A DNA stretch of 64,000 nucleotides from the NCBI RefSeq assembly GCF_035621455.1, contig NZ_CP141823.1, positions 620,001 to 684,000 on the forward strand, in the 5' to 3' direction. Every line of letters begins with the position of its first letter. The first letter of the stretch is position 1. The notes beneath the pieces were generated by a model. That model was given only the letters and a program-made list of their open reading frames with translations. It was not told the origin of the DNA and did not search any database. A program made the translations under genes and the position numbers. Of the stretch, positions 35,299 to 42,765 are shown one piece after another. The DNA comes from Vibrio natriegens NBRC 15636 = ATCC 14048 = DSM 759 (GTDB taxonomy: Bacteria > Pseudomonadota > Gammaproteobacteria > Enterobacterales > Vibrionaceae).

Positions 35299-36039
35299 TC
35301 ACTCCACACTGTCAATGCGGATTCTCACCGCATCCGGGCGCCAGTACTCCAGTTCGCAGTCCATCAACTCCCCATTCTGGTTGTAGTTCACCCGACAGAT
35401 CTTAAGAACAGGCTGCCCTTCCGCCAGATTTAGTGGTTTTGCAACATGAGCAGGCGCTGACGTCGGAATCACATCAAATCGGGAGCGTTTCGTTTCGAAT
35501 CCATACTTTTCTCGATAGATGCCCGTCAGTGACATGGTCAGGTTTTCCGATAAGATTCCCTCAAACAATTCCGCTTTCAGGACATTTTCTACAAACAGTA
35601 CCGCGCGGCCATCAATATGGCGCAGTCGCTCGATAATATAAGTTGGCGTGATCTGCTCGACTTCTAATACCTTGGCATATTCACCAGACGCCATCTCACT
35701 CCGGACGTTGATTAATTTAGTTTCAGCAATCCGATTCTGTTCACGTACCATTTGATGAAAGTGAGAACGAGACAAGGGGTTATAACAGACTCTCGGTGGA
35801 GAAACATACCAGCCTCGTCGCTCCTCCCGATAGATGATGCCCTCCGTTTCTAACGAAACTAAAGCGTCCTTAATGGTGATTCTGGTCGTCGAAAAAAGCT
35901 CACTCAACTCACGTTCCGACGGTAACTTTTGCCCTTGTACGATAACGCCTGAATGAATTTGTTCACGAAGCGTCGCTTTGATTTTTCCCAGTTGCGTACC
36001 TGACTGTTTCCCCGAGTAAGCAGAGCCCAAAATGTTCAT
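35299..36039 (-). CDS. GntR-family regulator with UTRA domain
   Basis: This 246-residue protein is a HutC/PhnF-type GntR regulator. The winged helix is at about 25-85 (SGVIVQGQKLPSERELSELFSTTRITIKDALVSLETEGIIYREERRGWYVSPPR) and a UTRA ligand-binding domain follows (YIIERLRHIDGRAVLFVENVLKAELFEG; AEGQPVLKICRVNYNQNGELMDCELEYWRPD). It is divergent from the binding-protein gene of the ABC operon, and each start is preceded by a CTGA(T/C)CTAGTCCA box. It probably represses both the operon and itself until a pathway compound binds the UTRA domain. PhnF-like proteins often sense phosphonates or phosphate state, which suits the operon, but the ligand is unproven. Confidence 0.92.
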   Translation of the reverse strand: MNILGSAYSGKQSGTQLGKIKATLREQIHSGVIVQGQKLPSERELSELFSTTRITIKDALVSLETEGIIYREERRGWYVSPPRVCYNPLSRSHFHQMVREQNRIAETKLINVRSEMASGEYAKVLEVEQITPTYIIERLRHIDGRAVLFVENVLKAELFEGILSENLTMSLTGIYREKYGFETKRSRFDVIPTSAPAHVAKPLNLAEGQPVLKICRVNYNQNGELMDCELEYWRPDAVRIRIDSVE

Positions 36040-36042
36040 TCT

Positions 36043-36055
36043 CTGATCTAGTCCA
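36043..36055. promoter_or_regulatory. GntR operator candidate, site 1
   Basis: CTGATCTAGTCCA, three bases upstream of the GntR start codon. It is centred on CTAG with TG/CA outer ends, like known HutC-class sites. A second copy is at 36224. Confidence 0.55.
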
Positions 36056-36223
36056 TAGATTGTTTGATGAACAAGATAGGTCAGTTGGATAACAGAAATA
36101 TGACAACTAACAACTGGTTAACTTGTGTTCAGATGAAATATAACTGCCACAGAAATTCAGCATAACTGTCAAATTATCTGCGCGAAATCGTCACATTCCA
36201 CCCATAGGATAACAATCGAACTT

Positions 36224-36236
36224 ACTGACCTAGTCC
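36224..36236. promoter_or_regulatory. GntR operator candidate, site 2
   Basis: CTGACCTAGTCCA lies about 15 bases before the start of the binding-protein gene and differs from site 1 in one base. A repressor here would block the ABC operon. Confidence 0.55.
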
Positions 36237-36251
36237 AGAAGGATGGAGACA

Positions 36252-37331
36252 ATGAAAACTTTGCTTAGCCGTTCCGCTGTAGCATCAGCCACTCTGATTG
36301 CAGCAACACTATCTACCTCTGCGTTTTCCGCAACACAAGAAAAAGACGCCAACCTAGACACATTGGTAAAAGCTGCTCAAAAAGAAGGCGCAGTTTACAG
36401 TGTGGGTATGCCTGGTAGTTGGGCAAACTGGAAAGACACATGGACGGACTTGCAATCAAACTACGGTTTGAAGCACCAGGATACGGACATGAGCTCTGCT
36501 CAGGAGATCGCTAAATTCGAAGCTGAGAAGAAAAATGCGACCGCAGACATTGGTGATGTGGGTTTTGCCTTTGCGCGAGTAGCAGTGAAAAAAGGGGTAA
36601 CGCAGCCATATAAGCCAACCACTTGGAACGACATCCCTGATTGGGCAAAAGATAAAGATGGTCACTGGGCACTGGCTTACACAGGCACAATTTCTTTCAT
36701 CTCAAACAATAATCTGGTGAAAAACGCGCCAAAAACTTGGGATGACCTGCTAAAAGGCGACTACAAAGTAACGGTTGGCGATGTCGGTGTGGCAGCGCAA
36801 GCTAACAATGCGATACTTGCGGCAGCCTTTGCGCATGGTGGTGACGAGTCAAACTTAACACCAGCTATCGAGTATTTTGCAAAATTAGCCAAGCAAGGTC
36901 GTTTGTCGTTTACGGATCCAAGCATCGCAAACCTTGAAAAAGGTGAAGTCGAAGTGGCTATCCTGTGGGATTTCAACGCACTGAACTACCGTGATCAGAT
37001 TGACCGCGACCAGTTTAGTGTCAACATTCCTCAAGACGGCTCTGTGATTTCGGGCTACACAACCATCATCAACAAGTACGCGAAAAACCCAAATGCAGCG
37101 AAGCTAGCACGTGAATACATCTTTAGTGACCAAGGCCAGATCAACCTTGCAGAAGGTTATGCACGTCCGATTCGCAGCAACATCACTCTACCAAAGTCCA
37201 TTCAGGACAAGTTGATCTCGAACGACCAGTACACGAATGCTAAACCAGTTACGGACTTCTCTGCATGGGAAAAATCGGCACGTAAACTGCCACGTCAATG
37301 GCAAGAGAACGTACTGATTCATCAGCAATAG
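36252..37331 (+). CDS. ABC transporter periplasmic binding protein (AEP/iron-type family 1)
   Basis: The start is the ATG at 36252 (MKTLLSRSAV), eight bases after AAGGA; an in-frame ATG three codons earlier lies on the ribosome binding site. It has a signal peptide (SATLIAATLSTSAFSA) and 359 residues. The mature part is of the family-1 solute-binding group that includes FbpA and PhnS-like 2-aminoethylphosphonate proteins: EGAVYSVGMPGSWANWKDTW, NLVKNAPKTWDDLLKGDYKVTVGD, and YTTIINKYAKNPNAAKLAREYIFSDQGQ. No tyrosine pair typical of iron sites is obvious. It is the first gene of a six-gene operon with two hydrolases. The substrate is likely an organic phosphorus compound; this is inference from neighbours. 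Confidence 0.85.
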   Translation: MKTLLSRSAVASATLIAATLSTSAFSATQEKDANLDTLVKAAQKEGAVYSVGMPGSWANWKDTWTDLQSNYGLKHQDTDMSSAQEIAKFEAEKKNATADIGDVGFAFARVAVKKGVTQPYKPTTWNDIPDWAKDKDGHWALAYTGTISFISNNNLVKNAPKTWDDLLKGDYKVTVGDVGVAAQANNAILAAAFAHGGDESNLTPAIEYFAKLAKQGRLSFTDPSIANLEKGEVEVAILWDFNALNYRDQIDRDQFSVNIPQDGSVISGYTTIINKYAKNPNAAKLAREYIFSDQGQINLAEGYARPIRSNITLPKSIQDKLISNDQYTNAKPVTDFSAWEKSARKLPRQWQENVLIHQQ

Positions 37332-37373
37332 TACTAAGCAACCCCCTCTCCTAAGAAGTAACGAGAAAATATC

Positions 37374-38180
37374 ATGAGCAATAAGGTTATCCTTGTTGTT
37401 CTAGATGGACTGAACTATCAGGTAGCCCGTGATTGTATGGGCTACCTAAACGGTCTGTTAGAGCAACAACGTGCAACACTATACCCGGTTCAATGTGAAC
37501 TGCCTTCGATGTCCCGCCCACTTTATGAATGTATCCTAACCGGTGTCCGTCCGGTTGATAGCGGCATCGTCAACAACAATATCGTTCGTTTGTCGAATCA
37601 GGATTCAATCTTCAGTTTGGCAAAGTCTCAGGGAAAAGTGACCGCAGCAGCGGCATATCACTGGGTAAGCGAACTTTATAATCGCGCCCCGTATAACGCT
37701 GTGCGCGACCGCTTCACCAATGATGAAACACTGAATATCCAACATGGCTGTTTTTATCACTGGGACCAGTACCCTGATGAAGCACTGTTTCTGGATGCCG
37801 AGCATTTACGCCGTGAACATCAGCCGGATTTCTTGCTGATTCACCCAATGAACATTGATGATATAGGCCATAAATTCGGCTTAGATTCTCGTCAATACCG
37901 CAATTGTGCGCGTGGCGCAGACATCATTCTTTCCAACTATATCGATCAGTGGCTTGCCGATGGCTACCAGATTATTGTGACCAGTGATCATGGCATGAAT
38001 AACGATTTATCTCATGGCGGCATCCTGCCAGAAGAAAGAGAAGTACCACTGTTTGTGATTGGCAATATGTTCACCCACCAAGAGTGTCACGTTAAGCAAA
38101 CTGAGATTTGTGGCTCGGTTTGCCAGCTTCTCAACCTTGATCACTCAAAACCTTACACTCAGGAATTGTTAGTACTATGA
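37374..38180 (+). CDS. Alkaline-phosphatase-superfamily phosphodiesterase/phosphonohydrolase-like enzyme
   Basis: This 268-residue cytoplasmic protein has no signal peptide. It shows the metal-binding pattern of nucleotide pyrophosphatase/phosphodiesterases and phosphonoacetate hydrolases. Asp11 is in LVVLDGLN, and the nucleophile region PSMSRPLYECILTGVRPVDSGI has Ser47 where NPP enzymes have Thr. HPMNIDDIGHKFG supplies Asp and His, and TSDHGMN and SHGG complete the two-zinc site. It is shorter than NPP or PhnA enzymes, so the cap is reduced. It should cleave a phosphoester or phosphonate after import by the ABC system. The stop overlaps the next gene by four bases. The exact reaction is unknown. 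Confidence 0.8.
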   Translation: MSNKVILVVLDGLNYQVARDCMGYLNGLLEQQRATLYPVQCELPSMSRPLYECILTGVRPVDSGIVNNNIVRLSNQDSIFSLAKSQGKVTAAAAYHWVSELYNRAPYNAVRDRFTNDETLNIQHGCFYHWDQYPDEALFLDAEHLRREHQPDFLLIHPMNIDDIGHKFGLDSRQYRNCARGADIILSNYIDQWLADGYQIIVTSDHGMNNDLSHGGILPEEREVPLFVIGNMFTHQECHVKQTEICGSVCQLLNLDHSKPYTQELLVL

Positions 38181-39073
38181 GCAGTTCTGCCATCGCATCA
38201 ACATCAAACAACGTAAGCGCGAAACAGCGTCGAATAAGTTGTTGGTTAAAAAGGAGTAAGCCTGCATTGTGGCTTGCCCCTTTCGCTCTGTTTTTCTACC
38301 TTTTTCAGCTTGCACCAATTGTTTGGGTGCTGATTAACAGCTTTATTTACGACCAAGAGTTCGCGTTCGACAATTATCTGGAAGTGTTTGATTCAACCTT
38401 CATGATGCAAGCCTTCGGCAACAGCCTGTGGCTCTCATTTTGGTCGAGTATTGCTGGTTTACTAGTGGCAACCGTACTGGTTTCTTCGTTACGTCGTGTC
38501 GATTCAAAAATCCGCGACGGTGTGATTGCCTTCACCAACATGAGCAGCAACTTTGCAGGCGTCCCTCTGGCGTTCGCGTTCATCATCATTTTGGGCACTA
38601 ATGGTGCGGTCACTTTATTGCTTAAGCAATACGGCCTGCTCGGCGATTTCGACCTTTATGGTAAATGGGGATTGATGGCGATTTACATCTACTTCCAGAT
38701 CCCGTTGGCAGTACTGCTGCTCTACCCTGCATTCGATGCCTTAAGTGACGATTGGCAAGCGGCCGCCGCACTACTTGGGGCAAAGACATCACAATACTGG
38801 ATACGCATCGCATTACCCGTACTTTCTCCTGCTCTGTTGGGCACGTTTATCATCCTGATCGCAAATGCCATTGGTGCTTATGCCAGTGTGTATGCGTTAA
38901 CTTCCGGTAACTACAACCTCATTACTATTCGCATTGCGAGCTTAGTCTCGGGCGATCTGTTCCTTGAGCCCAATCTCGCCGCCGCAATCTCGGTTATTTT
39001 GATGACGATGCTGGCCTTTATCACTGTGATTAACCAATGGCTGATTACTAAGAGCTACGCAGGTAGAAGCTAA
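38177..39073 (+). CDS. ABC transporter permease
   Basis: This 298-residue protein has about six membrane helices and the MetI-type permease fold. The coupling motif is DDWQAAAALLGAKTSQYWIRIALPVLSPALLGTF (EAA-like loop, near residues 190-225). The first helix follows a basic N-terminal segment (LKRSKPALWLAPFALFFYLFQLAPIVWVLINSF). It begins by overlapping the hydrolase gene and ends by one-base overlap (TAATG) with the next permease gene. It is one half of the channel for the family-1 binding protein. In PhnU/PhnV-like AEP systems the same two-permease layout occurs. Confidence 0.92.
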   Translation: MSSSAIASTSNNVSAKQRRISCWLKRSKPALWLAPFALFFYLFQLAPIVWVLINSFIYDQEFAFDNYLEVFDSTFMMQAFGNSLWLSFWSSIAGLLVATVLVSSLRRVDSKIRDGVIAFTNMSSNFAGVPLAFAFIIILGTNGAVTLLLKQYGLLGDFDLYGKWGLMAIYIYFQIPLAVLLLYPAFDALSDDWQAAAALLGAKTSQYWIRIALPVLSPALLGTFIILIANAIGAYASVYALTSGNYNLITIRIASLVSGDLFLEPNLAAAISVILMTMLAFITVINQWLITKSYAGRS

Positions 39074-39861
39074 TGCAAAACATTAATACGCGCTTCCACA
39101 AAACGGTGGTGTACTCCATTGTTGGTATTATGTTGGTACCAATCATTGCGACCTTCGTTTATTCGCTCTCATCCCGCTGGGGAGCGACCATTCTACCGGA
39201 CGGATTTACTCTGGATTGGTACATCAAACTGTTGACTGACCCGCGCTTCCTGCAAGCATTTGGTCGTTCTCTGTTTATTTGTATTTCTGCTCTGGCATTG
39301 AGCGTTGTTCTGATTCTGCCTGCGATTTTTGTGGTGTTTTACTACTTCCCAAAACTCGACAAGCTGATGAACATTCTAATCTTGCTTCCGTTTGCTGTAC
39401 CGCCGGTGGTGTCGTCGGTTGGCCTTCTGCAACTTTATGCCAACAGCGATATTTCCTTAATTGGCACTCCGTGGATTCTGATTGGCACTTATTTCACGAT
39501 CGCTTTACCTTTCATGTATCGAGCGATTTCAAACAGCTTTGAGGCCATCAATTTGCATGACTTGATGGACGCAGCGCATTTACTTGGCGCAAGCACAACC
39601 AAAGCGTTTTTGCTGATCATTTTGCCAAACTTGAAGAAAGGCTTAATGGCGTCGCTGTTTCTCTCTTTCTCCTTTCTGCTCGGTGAGTTTGTATTTGCCA
39701 ATATTCTTGTTGGCACACGCTATGAAACCCTGCAAATCTATTTGTACAACATGCGTCAGACAAGCGGACACTTTACATCTGCGCTGGTCATGACCTATTT
39801 CCTGTTTATTTTCTTACTGACTTGGCTGGCAAGTCGTTTCAGTCGAGGCACTAAATCATGA
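39073..39861 (+). CDS. ABC transporter permease
   Basis: This 262-residue protein is the second half of the channel. Six helices are predicted, and the EAA loop reads HDLMDAAHLLGASTTKAFLLIILPNLKKGLMASLF. The extracytoplasmic segment SLSSRWGATILPDGFTLDWYIKLLTDPRF matches the usual YSLSxxWxxTxLPxGxTLxWY block of PotC/PhnV-type permeases. The gene overlaps the upstream permease by one base and the ATPase gene by four, so the three are tightly coupled. Confidence 0.93.
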   Translation: MQNINTRFHKTVVYSIVGIMLVPIIATFVYSLSSRWGATILPDGFTLDWYIKLLTDPRFLQAFGRSLFICISALALSVVLILPAIFVVFYYFPKLDKLMNILILLPFAVPPVVSSVGLLQLYANSDISLIGTPWILIGTYFTIALPFMYRAISNSFEAINLHDLMDAAHLLGASTTKAFLLIILPNLKKGLMASLFLSFSFLLGEFVFANILVGTRYETLQIYLYNMRQTSGHFTSALVMTYFLFIFLLTWLASRFSRGTKS

Positions 39862-40877
39862 GCTACGTAACCGCAAAAAACCTGACCAAACGCTTTGGTG
39901 ACAATACGGTCTTTGAAGACATCCAATTCAGCATTGAACAGGGCGAGTTTATTACTCTGCTTGGCCCTAGTGGTTGTGGCAAATCCACTCTTCTTCGCAG
40001 CCTGGCAGGGCTTAACCCTGTTGAAGGTGGCACCATTTCGGTTAACGGAGAGGACATCACCCACCAAGTACCGCAGGAGCGTGGCATTGGCATGGTGTTT
40101 CAGTCTTATGCTCTGTTTCCCAATATGACGGTGGAAGGTAACATTGCGTTTGGCCTGAAAATGAAAAGACTAGACGCTGACATCATTCAGCGTGAAGTGG
40201 CGAAAGTGATTGAGCTGGTTGACCTGAAAGGCAAAGAAAAACAGTACCCGCATCAACTTTCCGGTGGGCAACGTCAGCGTGTCGCACTAGCACGCGCCTT
40301 GGTGGTGAAGCCGCGAATTTTACTCCTCGACGAACCTTTGTCAGCTCTGGATGCCAAAATCCGTAAGCACCTTCGTCAGCAAATTCGCGACATCCAGAAA
40401 GAAATGAACCTAACCACGATTTTCGTCACCCATGACCAAGAAGAAGCCATGATCATGTCTGATCGTATCTTTCTGATGAATAAAGGGGAAATCGTTCAGG
40501 CTGGTACACCTGAAGAGATTTACACGCAACCAGCCAACGAGTTTGTTGCCGGTTTTATGGGACACTACAATCTGGTGGAATCCGACCACGCCAAACAGCT
40601 TTTTAATATCGATACGCAAAGCAAAGTGGCTATTCGCCCTGAATCTATATATGTCAGAGAGCAAGGCCGTCAGTATGGTAACCACATTTCCGCACCACAA
40701 AGCGGTATCATCAAAAATCACCAGTTGCTGGGTAATGTGATTCGCTATCAGGTGGAGGTTAACGAGTGCGAACTCACCGTTGATTTACTCAACCGTTCAT
40801 CTGAGCGACTATTAGCAAATGGCAGCCAGTTAGAACTACTCTTTAATCTAAACGAAATTCAACCAGTGAGAGCTTAA
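39858..40877 (+). CDS. ABC transporter ATP-binding protein
   Basis: This 339-residue protein energises the uptake system. Walker A is GPSGCGKST (about 36-44), the Q-loop is in VFQSYALFPNMTV, the signature is LSGGQRQRVALARAL, Walker B with D-loop is ILLLDEPLSALDAKIRKHL, and the switch His is in FVTHDQEEAM. A C-terminal TOBE-like domain follows (about 260-335, including VAIRPESIYV), as in the PotA/FbpC/PhnT group. It overlaps the permease gene upstream by four bases and is one base from the HAD gene downstream. Confidence 0.95.
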   Translation: MSYVTAKNLTKRFGDNTVFEDIQFSIEQGEFITLLGPSGCGKSTLLRSLAGLNPVEGGTISVNGEDITHQVPQERGIGMVFQSYALFPNMTVEGNIAFGLKMKRLDADIIQREVAKVIELVDLKGKEKQYPHQLSGGQRQRVALARALVVKPRILLLDEPLSALDAKIRKHLRQQIRDIQKEMNLTTIFVTHDQEEAMIMSDRIFLMNKGEIVQAGTPEEIYTQPANEFVAGFMGHYNLVESDHAKQLFNIDTQSKVAIRPESIYVREQGRQYGNHISAPQSGIIKNHQLLGNVIRYQVEVNECELTVDLLNRSSERLLANGSQLELLFNLNEIQPVRA

Positions 40878-40878
40878 G

Positions 40879-41538
40879 ATGTCCAAACCTTTGTATGTTT
40901 TTGATATGGACGAAACCTTAATCAACGCAGACTGTGCAATGATTTGGAACGCGTTTTTGGTCGAGAAGGGCATCGCGACTGAGCCCAACTTTATCGAAGA
41001 AGATCAACGCCTCATGAAGCTCTACGCTGAGGGGAAAATGGACATGGAAGACTACCTTGAGTTTTGCATGGCACCACTTTCCGACATGCCTATTGAACAA
41101 GTGAAAATGTTAGTTGCAGAGTGCGTGGACAAACAGATTCTACCCAAGCAGTTTAAGCAGTCCAAAACGTTGATCGAACAGCTTTCCCGAGATGGCATTG
41201 ATATGGTGATCATTTCCGCGAGCGTGACTTTCTTAGTCGAAGCGGTAGGCCAACGTCTTGGAATCCCAACATCATTGGGGATCGACTTGATTGAACAAAA
41301 AGGCACTTACAGCGCTGCAATTTCGGGCATACCTAGCTATCGAGAAGGCAAAGTCACCAGATTGCAACAATGGCTAGAAGCACAGCCAGAATTGTACTCA
41401 GAAATTCATTTTTATACGGATTCAATCAACGATTTGCCGCTTTGTCAGCACGCTGACTACGCTTATCTGGTCAATCCATGCCCTCGCCTGCGAGAGCATG
41501 CGAATCAGCCAAACTGGACGGTATTAAGTTGGGATTAG
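40879..41538 (+). CDS. HAD-family (IB, SerB-like) phosphatase
   Basis: This 219-residue cytoplasmic phosphatase has all four HAD motifs: nucleophile Asp9 and Asp11 in VFDMDETL, motif II Ser in VIISASVTFL, motif III Lys in YREGKVTRL, and motif IV YTDSINDLPL. A small helical cap lies between motifs I and II. The group includes phosphoserine phosphatase and phosphorylcholine phosphatase, so a small phosphomonoester is the probable substrate. As the last gene of the ABC operon, one base after the ATPase, it could remove phosphate from the product made by the phosphodiesterase-like enzyme. The substrate is unproven. Confidence 0.88.
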   Translation: MSKPLYVFDMDETLINADCAMIWNAFLVEKGIATEPNFIEEDQRLMKLYAEGKMDMEDYLEFCMAPLSDMPIEQVKMLVAECVDKQILPKQFKQSKTLIEQLSRDGIDMVIISASVTFLVEAVGQRLGIPTSLGIDLIEQKGTYSAAISGIPSYREGKVTRLQQWLEAQPELYSEIHFYTDSINDLPLCQHADYAYLVNPCPRLREHANQPNWTVLSWD

Positions 41539-41582
41539 ATAAGCATATTTGGACGATCTATCACTTCTGACCCAATCAAAAA

Positions 41583-41608
41583 GAGCAGCAGGAAAAGCTG
41601 CTCATTTT
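41583..41608 (+). terminator. Terminator of the ABC/hydrolase operon
   Basis: GAGCAGC and GCTGCTC pair around AGGAAAA and are followed by ATTTTG, 45 bases after the HAD stop codon. Confidence 0.7.
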
Positions 41609-42025
41609 GTTCACGCAAAATAGCCTAAGCATCCACTGGATGAATGCGTCATGAATTAAAACATGTCGTTAACAAAAGCAAGCGATTTATGCGGCTTTGC
41701 GCAGGAGAATTACCACCCATCATCATACACAACTGTGCTCACATAGATGAAAAACACAAACAACATACCGTTTATAAATCGAAATGTTATCAGAAACTTA
41801 GTTTTGGCACACACCAAATACAGAACAACAACATATTCGCAATTATAAGTAACGATAATGAAATCATTGATTGAGGAATTAACATTTTAACAATCATTAC
41901 AACAATGTTAACTTTAGCGCAGTTGGTCGCACTGGTGGTAAGCCTCTCACCAAGCTATTGTCAGTTTGATAAGGATGTTCGACCATCTCCATAATGAATA
42001 GACACCGAATTTGGTGCCCTTTTTC
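41609..42025 (+). ncRNA. Gene-poor stretch with a tRNA-like segment; possible small RNA
   Basis: No convincing protein gene lies between 41609 and 42197. At 41915 TAGCGCAGTTGG resembles a tRNA D-arm, and at 41973-41988 GATGTTCGACCATC resembles a T-arm. However, the acceptor arms do not pair and the middle hairpin (TGGTG/CACCA) has a ten-base loop. It is either a decayed tRNA or an unrelated small RNA. Two hairpins with T-runs follow at 42003 and 42026, as after a real transcript. Confidence 0.3.
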
Positions 42026-42057
42026 GCCCGCAAAGACGGTTCTTTGCGGGCTTTTTT
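42026..42057 (+). terminator. Strong Rho-independent terminator
   Basis: GCCCGCAAAGA and TCTTTGCGGGC form a perfect eleven-base stem with a CGGT loop and six T residues. A smaller hairpin CACCGAATTTGGTG with a T5 run precedes it at 42003-42024. No protein gene ends nearby on this strand, which points to an RNA transcript. Confidence 0.85.
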
Positions 42058-42197
42058 CTGTCTGCGATTTATCAATAGACATAAAAAAGCCAGCTTTTAT
42101 AAGCTGGCAAGAGAGCAACAAGATCAGCGCCTACTGCTATCTAGCGCTGAACGTGTATTAGGAGTCATTCTTTATTTTGACAAGGGCCATTCAGAAA

Positions 42198-42464
42198 CTA
42201 TGACTTACTCGCTTCTGATTTTTGGCACGCAACCTTTACCAATTGTGCTTGCTCTTCTTTAATACGTTTAACGATTCGTGCATCTCGAGCATCAATATCG
42301 TCCATATTCATTTGCTGAACCTCTGCTATCGCTTCGTGCTTCATTGCAGAGAAGTCTTGACGCAAATCAGAGCTCCACTCCTCCTTGTCTAAAGTGTTAG
42401 CAGCAGCGATTGGTGATGACATTACAGCAATAAGACCAAGAGTAGAAAAAAATACGCTTTTCAT
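42198..42464 (-). CDS. Small exported protein, 88 aa
   Basis: A signal peptide is visible (MKSVFFSTLGLIAVMSSPIAAA), leaving a mature protein of about 66 residues. It is charged and helical (DKEEWSSDLRQDFSAMKHEAIAEVQQM; IDARDARIVKRIKEEQAQLVKVAC). GGAG in AAGGAGCTCGCT precedes the ATG. It has one cysteine near the end. It is a probable periplasmic protein of unknown function, unlinked to the RND genes beyond it. Confidence 0.7.
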   Translation of the reverse strand: MKSVFFSTLGLIAVMSSPIAAANTLDKEEWSSDLRQDFSAMKHEAIAEVQQMNMDDIDARDARIVKRIKEEQAQLVKVACQKSEASKS

Positions 42465-42765
42465 AGCGAGCTCCTTGAGGATTAGCAGTTTATTTTAGGT
42501 ACGCTCTATACATTGCACGTACGATGCCAACTTTTTAACCCTTAAATTTCAGCAACTTATTTTAAATCACATTTCATCACCGAAACCATCATGGTAAATT
42601 TCGCACACTGAGTGTTAAATTAACCATGACTATATTTTCTTTTTATTCTATTCATTAAAGCTATAGCACAAATGGCGGTATCTCGTACTTTCATCACGAT
42701 TGCATTTGAGACAAATAAAAAGAGCAGCCCGAAAGCTGCCCTTGAGTTACGAAGAGATAAGTACT
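42465..42765. other. Gene-free gap
   Basis: Three hundred bases of AT-rich DNA hold the promoter of the small exported protein and the terminator of the RND operon. I see no open frame or repeat worth naming. Confidence 0.5.
42714..42740 (-). terminator. Terminator of the second RND operon
   Basis: On the minus strand GCAGC/GCTGC pair around TTTCGG, followed by TCTTTTTATTT, 26 bases after the RND stop codon. Confidence 0.7.

Noticed and set aside
37374..38180. Phosphonoacetate hydrolase PhnA
   Set aside because: It is much shorter than PhnA and the nucleophile segment carries Ser47, not the usual Thr; only superfamily membership is supported.
41644..41874. 76-residue plus-strand frame after the HAD gene
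   Set aside because: No convincing ribosome binding site, low-complexity N/I/H-rich end and no motif.
41915..41990. Functional tRNA gene
   Set aside because: The acceptor arms do not pair and the anticodon-like loop has ten bases.
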